DNA from: Paracamarosporium sp. OC-R06-R3
Taxonomy: Eukaryota; Ascomycota; Dothideomycetes; Pleosporales; Didymosphaeriaceae
Reading direction: 5' to 3'
Assembly: GCA_019828545.1 (NCBI GenBank)
Contig: JACVRA010000024.1
Coordinates: 372,001 to 436,000 of the forward strand
Length of the DNA: 64,000 nucleotides
The notes under the pieces are model-generated. The model was not told where the DNA came from. It saw nothing but the letters and a program-made list of their open reading frames with translations, and did no database searches. A program made the translations under genes and the position numbers. This document shows positions 12,481-22,013 of the stretch, piece after piece. Each line of letters begins with the position of its first letter. Position 1 is the stretch's first letter.

Positions 12481-14080
12481 AAAGGGGAGATGCGTCTAAA
12501 GCGGGGAACGAGAATTAACGATCATGAATGCATTTACATGACAGCTTTAACACACTTAACGAAATAACGATACGACACGAAAACCACTAGCATCTTCGGC
12601 TTTTTTGCATAATCGAGCCTCTACCAGTATAGCATCACTGCTTTTGACATGGGCTTGCTTTTCAGGGTCACACGATACGATGGATGTTGGGTATTCTTTT
12701 CTGCAGCGGGCCTGGAGACAGGCTCGCTTGAGTTCTTCGCGGATGTTCCTGTTGGTGCATTCGGACGGAGGCTATCTTTTTTATGACGAACACGATAACG
12801 GGTATACGATTGGATGTGTTAAAGCTGCAGAGGAGCTAACGATGAACGATATGTATATACATTATGAATTCAAGATTATGCATTGCATTGCGTTGTGCTT
12901 TCGAGCACGAAAATGAGGAACGAGGACAGACAGACAACAACGACGGCATCGTGATGGCGGAATGACGTGGTGGTGCTTACAGTCGGTAATACGTTGTGCA
13001 CGTCTAGACCGAAAGGTCGAGCAGCTTCTCAACAGACACCAAGTCGGACCATTCCGCCAAACTCTGGTCCCTCCCCGCAGCCCGTAGCCCGCTAACGTAG
13101 CGCTCGCGCTCCCGTGTTGGACGGAAATAACAGTCAACCTCATGTCTCTGTCTCCACGCGGCAGCGTATCTGTCTCTCATTGCACGCACGTGCCGGTCCT
13201 TGAAATTTCAGACAAGAGGTCTGGACCGCGCAGCACGGATCAAGCAGCATGGCAATTCGGAGAAGGGGAACCGCATTTTGGAAATTGGCCAATCTGCCCG
13301 GCACGGTGACGCCACATGGACATGGGTGCAAACAGGGCATGGGTGAGTTGCACCGGCCACGGGTTCCGTCATGTCGGAGGGCCTGAGCTGGTGTGCAGTC
13401 GCGACGTTTGATGAAGTGGCTGGGCTGGGGCTACGTCATGTGGTGGTTTCATGGGCGCTGGGCTTCCTGGAGGCAGGATGGCAGACTTGGGCTGGAACGC
13501 GGTGAGGTTGGGGCTCCGGCGCGGTGTAGGTGCCATGGGCGGGCCACTATCGGAATCTGCTGTGTGAGATAGTGTCGTCGTCGTCCATTCGCACGATCGC
13601 ACGCAGCGTTGGCATCTTAGCCGGCATGTGTATCCGTCGCGGGATTCCAGATTCGACGGCCAGCGCTGTCGATTGCTGCGTCGCATCGCTCAATCATCGC
13701 GATCCAGCCACAGCGTGTGTCGCATCGGTGCCCGTCGCGGAAACTTTGGTGATGGTCGCGGCGCGGTATGACGAAATGCAGGGAAACAAGCTTGTGGCTT
13801 TGTGGCGCGTGAGGGCGGGTTGCAGGGATCACGGCACTGCGTCATGGCTCGATCGGGCGGCCAGGGCGAGCATCGCTGCTGCTTTGGGCGCTGCTGATGA
13901 GGCGCTAAGCGCTTGCGGACAAGGCGGCGTCGATGGTGTGGATGCGGGCCTGTACAGCAGGTTTTGAAAGGCCATGTGCGTTTGCGGGAGCTTTTGCATG
14001 ATTGTGAAGCCCGGCTGGCTGGGCCGGCGAGAGTCATGGTGCAGGTGGTGCGAGGGCGCCCAGAGTGGGTGATTCCCGTG
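12481..14080. other. Intergenic, no supported gene
   Basis: The region from the channel gene to the promoter of the 71-aa gene has no convincing coding sequence. About 13000-14050 is GC-rich, so long frames arise on both strands (for example 13530-13967 plus and 13690-14037 minus) without domain signatures. Confidence 0.5.
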
Positions 14081-14088
14081 TGACGTCA
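14081..14088. promoter_or_regulatory. CRE-like palindrome TGACGTCA
   Basis: A perfect 8-bp cAMP-response-element palindrome, the site known for bZIP factors of the ATF/CREB class, sits 39 bp upstream of a TATA-like element and about 270 bp upstream of the ATG of the 71-aa gene. Spacing and orientation make it a plausible control site. Binding is inferred. Confidence 0.5.
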
Positions 14089-14126
14089 GCGTTGTCCAGG
14101 TTGCAAGAGAAGGAATGCGAGACGTT

Positions 14127-14133
14127 TATAAGA
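14127..14133 (+). promoter_or_regulatory. TATA-like element
   Basis: TATAAGA lies about 224 bp before the start codon at 14357. The intervening leader is C/A-rich, as in fungal 5' UTRs, and contains a possible 57-nt leader intron (14263-14319, GTACGC to CCCCAG with a CTAAC branch site). Confidence 0.45.
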
Positions 14134-14356
14134 GGCCGGTACACACTTTCCGGTGATAGCACCTACATACCTCAGAGATTCTGAACACCACCACCAAACA
14201 CAAACCCATCGACCGAGCACACCAATAGGCCGGTTCTACGTTCCAAAACCTACCGAATAAACGTACGCTCCTCCCGCCTTGACAGCATCTCCCCAGCCAG
14301 CAAGCTAACACATCCCCAGAACACAAACACAAACAACACCCCACACAACCTTCATC

Positions 14357-14627
14357 ATGGGCGCTGTAGTCTCCTGCGTAAGTTCCCAGCTTCGACACAT
14401 CTATGCATTGACCACATCTAACACCCACCCAGATCCAATCCATCTTCCGCACCATCGGCAATGTCCTCATGGCCATCGTCCACGCCATCGGCGCCGCCTG
14501 CACCGCCATCATCAACGGCATAGTCGCCCTCTTCGACATCATCATCAGCTGCCTGACCTGCGGCCGAGGCGGCTCCCGACGCCGCGGCATGAAGACACGT
14601 ACTACCCACCATACTAGTAGAGTCTAG
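14357..14627 (+). CDS. Small predicted N-lipidated membrane protein, 71 aa
   Basis: Two exons (14357-14377, 14433-14627) with a 55-nt intron after codon 7. The N-terminus MGAVVSC fits a dual acylation signal: glycine 2 for myristoylation, serine 6 of the myristoylation consensus, and cysteine 7 for palmitoylation. Residues 8-50 are a long, evenly hydrophobic stretch with regular Ile/Ala/Gly (for example AIINGIVALFDIIISC), ending in a CLTCG motif. The tail is basic (GSRRRG and following). I recall similar short proteins, with an intron near codon 7, as conserved uncharacterised genes in ascomycetes; this is memory, not a search. It has its own CRE/TATA-type promoter. Function is unknown; a membrane-surface role is inferred. 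Confidence 0.8.
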
Positions 14628-15119
14628 ATGGTCCCGCGCTCATATGGTCGATGCCTGTTAATCAGACGATCGGCAGGCTATCGTATGAGGCGGGATTTTG
14701 GTATTTAGACGAGGCGAGGCGCGGCGAGGTGGAGCGAAGAGCGCGAGTACTGAATGCATTGTTACGACGGACTGTCTGTACGATATTGGATTTTTCTTTT
14801 GTCAGAGGAGCATGAGGTGGATGGATGGATGAACGGGCGCATTCTTGAGATGTCATGACTGCGTTGTAACAGATACCCCTTGATGAATCGACTGCTACTT
14901 CAAATACTTCGTCGCTGTTTGACTTGATGTGATGTGATGTTTTTCTTCCTTCCTATCGTTGAGAGTGACAGGAACTTCACAATGTGCCCTTTCGAGGAAT
15001 CAAGAACCGACTTACAACAAGGGTATTCGTCTATTCGTGAGGCTCGCGTCAAATGTCTATCTACCATTTTCCTTTCCCTTTCCCTTTTCCATATACGCCC
15101 AAGAGTGCCCCTGTCTTCT
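14628..15119. other. Convergent intergenic region
   Basis: The space between the 71-aa gene (plus) and argininosuccinate lyase (minus) should hold both 3' UTRs. I see no coding sequence. About 15065-15090 is pyrimidine-rich on the plus strand. Confidence 0.6.
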
Positions 15120-16596
15120 TTACAGCTGCTTCTTCAGCATCTCGATCTGCTCCCTGACGGCGCTCTTGCTGGTACCGCCCGTCGCGTTCTTCAACTCCAC
15201 AGCCCGCTCGTAGTCGAGGCACTCAACGACATCGTCGCCTAACCGCGAATCAATGCCCTTGAGCTGCTCCAAGCTCAGCTTATCCATGGGCACACCCTCA
15301 TTCTCCGCCAACGCAACGACCCGTCCAGAGATGTGATGACCCTCGCGGAACGGCACGCCTTTCCTGACGAGGTAGTCCGCGAACTCGGTCGCCAGCATCT
15401 CGGGCGCCAAAGCAGCCAGCATCTTCTCCGGGTTGATGGTAAGCGTCGACAAGACACCGGTAGCAATCTGCATCGAGTCGCCGACCGTCTTGATGTGGTC
15501 GATGAGCGGCTCGACCGACTCCTGCAGGTCCTTGTTGTACGTCGTAGGCAGGCCCTTGATCGTCACGTACAGCCCAGCCATGTGTCCGAATGCGCGGCCC
15601 GACTTGCCCCTGATCAGCTCGAGAGAGTCTGCGTTCTTCTTCTGCGGCATGAGCGAGCTTCCCGTCGAGTACGCATCTGCCAGTCTCACGAAGCCAAATT
15701 CCAAGCTCGAGTAGATGATTAGGTCTTCTGCCCATCGCGACATCTTGAGCATGAAGCTAGATCCCCACTGCAAGGTCTCGAAGACGAAATCACGGTCGCC
15801 AACGGCATTGAGGGAGTTAGGGAGGAGGCCCTCGAAGCCGAGTTCTTTGGCCATAGCATGACGGTCGATGTTGAAGGGGTTTCCGGCGAGGGCACCGCAG
15901 CCGAGGGGCGAACGGTTGACGCGCTTGATGACTTCGCGGAGGCGCTCGAGTTCCTGGGAGAAGGCCGTCGCGTGCGAAAGCACCCAGTGGGACCAGCGGA
16001 CAGGCTGCGCTTTCTGGAGATGCGTGTATCCGGGCATGAGCACGTCGATTTCAGCATCCGCCCGCTGCACGCTCGTCTTGATCAATTGTACAAGGTACGT
16101 CTCGAGCGTCCTCAGCTCTTCCCTCAGCCACAGCCGCATGTCCGTCGCAACCTGCTCGTTGCGACTCCGACCTGTGTGCAGCTTTCCTCCGATGTCCTTG
16201 CCGATGATCTCGCTCAGCCTGCGCTCGTTCGCGGTGTGTATGTCCTCGTCGTTCGCCTTGACCACGAAGCTGTTCGAGGCCCATTCTTCCTTTATCTGTG
16301 CGAAGCCCTTCTCAATGGCTGCGAATTCGTCTTGGGTCAGGATCCCGTTGTTGAAGTTCGCGCGGGCAAATGCGATGCTGCCGGCGATGTCTTGGGCGTA
16401 GAACAGGCGGTCGTAAGGCAGAGATGCGTTGTACTGTTCCATCACGGGGTCGAGGCCCTCTGCATCGGAGTCAGTCACCAAACATTCACAGCTGCTGAAG
16501 CGTGCACGATAAGCAAGTCTGGGGCACAGAGGGATACTGACGTGTGAAGCGGCCTCCCCAGAGCATGTTCTCTGCTACTTTTTTTTGCGACGCCAT
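15120..16596 (-). CDS. ARG4: Argininosuccinate lyase
   Basis: Two exons on the minus strand (16542-16596, 15120-16459) with an 82-nt intron encode about 464 aa, the usual length. The enzyme splits argininosuccinate into arginine and fumarate, the last step of arginine synthesis. Exon 1 gives MLWGGRFT and joins to QGLDPVMEQYNASLPYDR, the classic N-terminus. Other hallmarks are the HTGRSRNEQVATDMRLWLR segment and the fumarate-lyase signature GSSLMPQKKNADSLELIRGK, whose flexible loop carries the catalytic serine. The protein ends EMLKKQL. The start is the first ATG, which opens MASQKKVAEN. A Gcn4/CpcA-type site lies 65 bp upstream. Confidence 0.97.
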
Positions 16597-16660
16597 GATT
16601 GTGTTTGTGTGAAGGGGGTATAAGGGTGAATGGAGGAGTGTAGTGCGATATATCAATTGA

Positions 16661-16666
16661 TGACTC
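16661..16666. promoter_or_regulatory. Gcn4/CpcA-type site TGACTC upstream of ARG4
   Basis: The core TGACTC, within ATGACTCTA, lies about 65 bp upstream of the ARG4 start codon. Gcn4 (CpcA/Cpc1 in filamentous fungi) binds TGACTCA-like sites before amino-acid biosynthesis genes, arginine genes included. The seventh base of the full palindrome is missing. Confidence 0.55.
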
Positions 16667-17489
16667 TATACGCACTCCAAAAAAATGGATGCAGCCGCCG
16701 TATCGGAGGCAGGGATGTGCTGTGGCGCTAACATGTGGCGCGTGCCCGTCCGAATGCGGAGAAGATGGGGCTCCACTTTCAAGTCGAACAACTATCGATC
16801 CGTAAAATTGGTGAGAAATACCAATCATTGGCCATTATGAAGACGAATTTCGAGACTCTCTCAGTACGGAACAGACGATGGCAAGAGCTGAACTAATAAT
16901 ATACTTTCCAGCTTCCTTCTATACAGTGTTGCTGAGAGTCAATCGGCAGATACAAAAAGTTGCACTCTGTCCGTTAGACTTGCCCTTCACATATGTTCAC
17001 GCTTACTAATGAGAGATTCACTTTCTGCCTTGGAATCACCTCTGATATTTTGTATGAAGAAACTGTCTATAACAGTCGATGTCAAGATGTTACCGATCCT
17101 ACCTAGACAGAGGTACCCTATGCGAGCTTATGGTCAATCGGGTTCTCGATTAGCCATACGCCAGGCATCTCTGGACGACCTCATTGGTCAACATACCAAG
17201 AAAACCGTTGAGTCTCTCACAATGATTCGAGACAAGCGTCTTTGTGTATTAGTGAAACTGTTAAAAGGAGCATTGTTACTTTCACCCAAGACAACGCAAA
17301 TCTCACGACCCTTTACAATGCATTAGTTGACCCTTAGTATAAGATTTTCCCACATATTAACTAGGACTCCACAGGTTTGCCCTAGCCCCAGCTTGACGCT
17401 GGTAAGTCAAGTGTAACTAATCGCATTTGCTGACCTTTTCGGATTGTCTCCCAATATCTGGTCCAAGTTCTTCACTTGGATCATCTAAG
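16667..17489. other. Divergent intergenic region
   Basis: This lies between ARG4 (minus) and the kinase (plus). The frame at 17009-17326 has no recognisable features. Promoters of both genes are expected here. Confidence 0.5.
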
Positions 17490-18620
17490 ATGTTCGCACC
17501 CAACAAAAATCAAATTTCCCAAATCAATGACACTCGAACCTTCCTCAATGCATACAAGTATGTGCGAGAACTTGCTCACGGCGGTGAAGGTATAGTTAGC
17601 CGCTGGGAACATCGGACTACTGGTCAACTTGTAGCGGTGAAGTTTCCACAAAAAGGGCAATCTCGGGACCTGCGGCACGAAATCGAGGCTTTCAAAAAGG
17701 TACCTCCTCACGCACACATTGTCCGACTACGAGGTTACGACAGGGACTGGGCTCCTGTCGGACCCGCACTCTTCTTCGAGCTCGCTGAGTTCGGGGATAC
17801 TCACCGCTACGGGGCTCTTATAAGGACAGCTGAACCAAAGGTCCCAGAGATGACTCTGTGGAAGTTTCTGCGTGACGTGTCTTTGGGTCTTGACTGGCTT
17901 CATAATTGCCTTGGAGAACCTTATATCCATGGCGATCTAAAACCCGCAAATGTTCTCGTTTTTGCGCCGCCTGGGTGGGCCACGAAGGAGATCCCGCTAG
18001 TGCCAACCTTTAAGATTTGCGATATCAGTCGGCTCAGGCCCGTCGGTGACAAAAAGTACGATACTGTATTTCGCGGCACATATGAGTTTGGGCCTCCACA
18101 TACAGAGCGACAGGGGAAGCAAACGCCTGCGGTCGATATATATGCGCTTGGTGCTTCAATCCAGTACCTGGCCTTGGGCATCTTACCCATCATCTCGCCT
18201 AAAGACTTCATTAAATTGAAAGAGCAAGCTGGCAGAAGTGTTCCTACTGAGAAAGAGATGACAGAATTTGATCATCCATGGCGTGCTGAGATGCCTCCCG
18301 CCTATCGGCCGCTGAACGCTTCCATCGAGTTTCAGAGGGATGTCCTGAAGTTAGAGAGGCCGGTGCAACCGTATAGTCAACCGTTCAACGCGGTGTACAA
18401 CCTCTTAATGGAAGTATCGCCGGAGAAACGCATCTCTTCTAAGATGCTGGCGAAGCATTTCGTTCCGGCGGCGGATAGCCATATCTCTTTAATGGTGCAG
18501 AAGCAGCACGTTGATGCAGCTCGCCAGCAGCACGACAAGATGAGGGCTCTTCTTCACGCAGCGCGTAATAGACGCATGGGAGGGAATCGCCGACGCGCTC
18601 ACAACTCTAAGGGAAACTGA
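17490..18620 (+). CDS. Divergent protein kinase, intronless
   Basis: A single exon encodes 376 aa. Kinase landmarks appear in order: glycine loop HGGEGIV (residues 30-36), VAVK lysine 51, a candidate helix-C glutamate in RHEIEAF (62-68), catalytic loop HGDLKPANVL (147-156), metal-binding CDIS (177-180), activation segment FRGTYEFGPPHTE (194-206), and DIYALG (216-221). The HRD arginine is glycine and DFG is DIS. The catalytic lysine and both aspartates are retained, so activity is possible but control is probably unusual. The activation loop is short. The frame is open upstream of the ATG at 17490 but has no earlier ATG. Substrate is unknown. It resembles fungal-specific expanded kinases rather than a conserved signalling kinase. 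Confidence 0.82.
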   Translation: MFAPNKNQISQINDTRTFLNAYKYVRELAHGGEGIVSRWEHRTTGQLVAVKFPQKGQSRDLRHEIEAFKKVPPHAHIVRLRGYDRDWAPVGPALFFELAEFGDTHRYGALIRTAEPKVPEMTLWKFLRDVSLGLDWLHNCLGEPYIHGDLKPANVLVFAPPGWATKEIPLVPTFKICDISRLRPVGDKKYDTVFRGTYEFGPPHTERQGKQTPAVDIYALGASIQYLALGILPIISPKDFIKLKEQAGRSVPTEKEMTEFDHPWRAEMPPAYRPLNASIEFQRDVLKLERPVQPYSQPFNAVYNLLMEVSPEKRISSKMLAKHFVPAADSHISLMVQKQHVDAARQQHDKMRALLHAARNRRMGGNRRRAHNSKGN

Positions 18621-19538
18621 AGAAGAACAGACTAAACGGCTGCAGAGGCAGCAAGACGTCGATGGAAATGCCCGAGCTTGTCACAGAGGATACTGAGGTA
18701 TGCGCTAGCCAGAGTAATTTTGTAAGAGTACAAGATTTGGAAATGTTGACCGTTGCCATTCGAGAAGGACTTATCGCCACTGTCTCTTAAAGCAGGTGGA
18801 CGTTTTCTTACCCACCGAGATGTACATGATTTTGGGGTTAACTGGAGTTGTTGGTTCTTCGGCTGCATCTACTTCATACTTTTTCTGTTCTGTGCCCAGC
18901 ACAATGCAATGTCCAATCCGATCTTTAACTAGTCATCACCTTGCCGGTTTATTACCCATCTTCGTGCAACGCCTCCTATGCTGACACATCGTGGCATGTG
19001 CCCCAATCCTTTTGGCAGACGCACTCGGTTTTTTTCGTACGATCTCCGATGACCGAAATGTCCGCCCGCCTGCCACGCCACGCCACGGACGCCTCGCACC
19101 AAATCCTGTCATCCATCCCACATCCATCCGCCCCCCAACCTTATCCGTAGGCACCAGCACATGCTAATTACGCGTCGAAAACGGACATGTCGGAAACAGC
19201 GGTTGATGTGGTAGGCACGGACCTATGAAGCGGAAGACGGACGATCAAATGGCCCCGCTAACGCCGGGAAGGGCCGATTTATGCGCTTGGGGCGGAGACT
19301 CGACGCTGAAACAGGCGTGAGGGGAAGGATGTTTGGCGCACAATTGGGGTGTGTCCGGTGTGTATATATTGGTTGTCTGCAGCTCGCCGGTGGGAACTCC
19401 CAGGTGGCGTGTTCCTCTATACATGCCTATATAGCTTGGTGCTACTCGCTATTCGATATTAAAATTATCGTTCTGAAAGTGCTATATCTTGATCCCGTTA
19501 CAAAGAGTTGTTACCTGCGAAGAGATAGTCAAGCTAAG
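18621..19538. other. Intergenic, no supported gene
   Basis: No coding sequence can be supported. Short frames on both strands lack conserved motifs. Confidence 0.5.
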
Positions 19539-19964
19539 ATGTCGACAACGTACTTATCGATTTACGACCTTCTGCGCATCGCGTATACCTACGAGTCGCA
19601 AGCGCTCGTAGCAGAAGGATGCAAGAACGGTTGCATTGCCAATATATCGAGCTGCTCTGTATGTCTAATTCCAGTTCATGGGCTCCTTCCGTGTTTCATG
19701 CTGATAACAATCCTAGACACCTGAGATATGCAGGAACACTCAGACACCGTCCCATTATGAGGCCTTGGAGACCGATTTCACCCAAAAATTCGCTCGTAGG
19801 AAAAGAGACAGTTGCGTATCCATGCCATGAAGGCCTGCGGTCACGGTTAACTGTCATCTTAAAAGTCGGGGTGGACTCTGGTGACACATGTAGTGCATGC
19901 AGAGTCGTTGGTCGAGCTCTTCGCCGACTTGAACACCAGATTGCTTGTCCTCGGTATGCTCTAG
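19539..19964 (+). CDS. Hypothetical small protein, about 105 aa, three exons (tentative)
   Basis: A three-exon model (19539-19658, 19717-19815, 19866-19964) joins in phase 0 at both introns (58 and 50 nt), with good donors (GTATGT, GTATCC) and acceptors (CCTAG, AAAAG preceded by a TTAAC branch site). The product starts MSTTYLSIYDLLRIAYTY, has a cysteine-rich middle (EGCKNGCIANISSC) and ends in a Leu-rich helix (ESLVELFADLNTRLLVLGML). No signal peptide or known domain is visible. All three exons are of similar size and stay open, which slightly favours a real gene, but it could be chance or a remnant. Confidence 0.35.
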
Positions 19965-20479
19965 CTCGTCATACTCCTTACAGCGGCGGGGCGCTGAGCG
20001 GATATAGCCCAGAATGAGGAGGACGGAAAGAAGAACGGAGCCAAACGACATTGATTCGGAGCTCGTGAGAAACACAGGAGATCCTCGAGTCGGCAGTTGC
20101 TAAGGATGAGGTGTTAATGTTCGAAGAGCATCTCAGGGTGTCCGAGCGGGGGTGCCGTGTCAGGTATAGGAGGGCGAGGTGAGGTTGAACGATAGGTAGA
20201 GCTGTAGTTGCTAAATGCGAACACCGCATTTCTTCACTACCGTGTTTTGATCTCAGTGCCTGCCGCCCCGAGCTTTACCCCCCCTCACTCCTTCATCCTC
20301 TCTACAACACCCAACCCCTCGCTCCAACCCAATACGGGGATTATACAGCAAGTAAGTCAAATCCTCAGCATTGCGAAAAGTATGGGGTCCACTCCTTTAC
20401 CTCCGCCACGATCGAGCTGCCCAGCGCCTGCGCCCAAGCACGACCTAGAGTAGCAGCGACAACAGCAGCAGAATCGACC

Positions 20480-20700
20480 ATGACAACCAACGACGGCCTT
20501 CAGACTCAGGTAAGCTGGTGCGCTTTTCCAACAGCATGGTACTTCAGGCGTAGATTAACCTGTTGAGGCTGTAGGAGCCGCCGCGAGTGAGCGACTTCGG
20601 CGTGCGACTGGGGCTGTTGCCGGCGTTGAACTACCTTTTGAGCATTCGATCCGACGAAGAGCCTTTGTATTTTGCATGCATAGAAGCTTCGGAGCCCTAG
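20480..20700 (+). CDS. Hypothetical 51-aa protein, two exons (tentative)
   Basis: Exons 20480-20509 and 20575-20700 are separated by a 65-nt intron with donor GTAAGC and acceptor TGTAG. The leader upstream (20250-20470) is C-rich like a fungal 5' UTR. The product is acidic, with the stretch VRLGLLPALNYLLSI in the middle. No family is recognised. It may be the start of a larger gene that has decayed; the next 3.7 kb is gene-poor. Confidence 0.3.
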
Positions 20701-21596
20701 GACTACTCACATGAACCCATGTACGGATCATCGCCGATAGAAATCAGTAGCGGTCCGGCTTAATCCATTCCGTGGGGTGCATCATCCACGGTGCACCTTG
20801 TCGCGTTTTAGTACAACAAAAGTGTGATTGAGCGTCTGGTAGTGCTTAATGGGCCTCGCGCAAGACGTTACTCTGACTGATTCGAATAGGAACCACCAGA
20901 AGATCTTCTTCCTCTGCTCTGACGTTTCGGCAAGTCCGTTGGTCAGGATGCCGGGATAGAACACCGATGATATGATCATCTACCAACCCTCACCAAAGCA
21001 ACTCAACCGCCGTCGAAGAATTGAAACGACGGTCGATGATCGGATGGACACTTGTCGACTTCATACTTTCAACGCTCTAGTATGGTCACCTCGTACAGAC
21101 CGAACTTGGCCCAGCGCTTGCTTCGCCACTAGGAATAAGTCGTGTCACATAAGGTTGAGAAATGCAGAGTCGATACGACGTTAGTCCTCGTCCGCTACAC
21201 CTCTTCAAATAGAAGATTCGACGGCATATGAGCGCGCTGCTCAGCCCCGCTTTAACCAAGGAAATAATTTGTTTGAAATCGGTCCACAGAGCAGACAGAC
21301 CGAGCCATTGGGACTGTTGTTACTCTAAGGCGATGAAGGGCAATACATGGAACATATTCCTCCTGGTTGCTTACTTGAAGGTACAAGATGTGCCCTTCCT
21401 TCGAGCAGGAGTACTCCACAACTCGCCCCAAGAGCCCACATGCCTTCTTCTGAAGACACCAGTTGAAGTATCTTTACCTCCAGCCGAGCAGGCACATAAG
21501 GGTGTAAATACATGCGGACGGGACGATGCCGTAAACTACGGTTGAAAAGTTGCAGATCGATCTTGAATATACCTATGATGCATAGGTTCGGCCTAT

Positions 21597-21640
21597 GGCC
21601 AATGATGGGCCCGCCCCATGGCCGATGATGGGCCCGCCCC
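21597..21640. repeat. Short imperfect direct repeat around GATGGGCCCGCCCC
   Basis: The sequence GATGGGCCCGCCCC occurs twice, about 23 bp apart, separated by ATGGCC. Each copy contains the palindrome GGGCCC. It overlaps the start of the tentative frame at 21618. Confidence 0.7.
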
Positions 21641-22013
21641 AACATCATATTGGCCACCGTTATGGCCATGGCATGGGTGGCGGGTGGTGGGGAAGAAAAA
21701 CAAAGCCAAGACTTTGAAATCAAGGACGACATGCGTCAGGCAGCTGAGAAGTGGAAGAGACCATCAAAATAGTGCATTGGACGCGGGACTGCGCATCCTC
21801 ACTGTGCGCTTTAAGGAGTTGGACGGTGCAGAGTTGTCCCATGAGTCTTTTGATGACGACGGCTACATTTCGATCAGCTGCAGCTTAACATTACCAACGA
21901 CCGTCCCGCGTCCTGTACCGGATGACTTCGATGGAGTCTTTCTTTGTGCAGGTTTTACAAAGCTTCGGCCCCAGCAGCTCTGCTCCTCTGGGTTTCTTTA
22001 TGTGTCCTGGTGA
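21618..22013 (+). CDS. Hypothetical protein, 131 aa (doubtful)
   Basis: A single open frame starts at an ATG inside the short direct repeat. The first half is Trp/Pro/Lys-rich. The second half (for example ELSHESFDDDGYISISCS) looks more protein-like. There is no domain, signal peptide or splice support. It may be a chance frame or a gene remnant. Confidence 0.2.
   Translation: MADDGPAPTSYWPPLWPWHGWRVVGKKNKAKTLKSRTTCVRQLRSGRDHQNSALDAGLRILTVRFKELDGAELSHESFDDDGYISISCSLTLPTTVPRPVPDDFDGVFLCAGFTKLRPQQLCSSGFLYVSW

Noticed and set aside
12600..13967. Frames such as 12605-12916 and 13530-13967 as genes
   Set aside because: GC-rich chance frames without motifs; the second is matched by equally long frames on the other strand.
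15858..16547. 229-codon plus-strand frame
   Set aside because: It is antisense to the conserved ARG4 coding sequence and arises from its codon bias.
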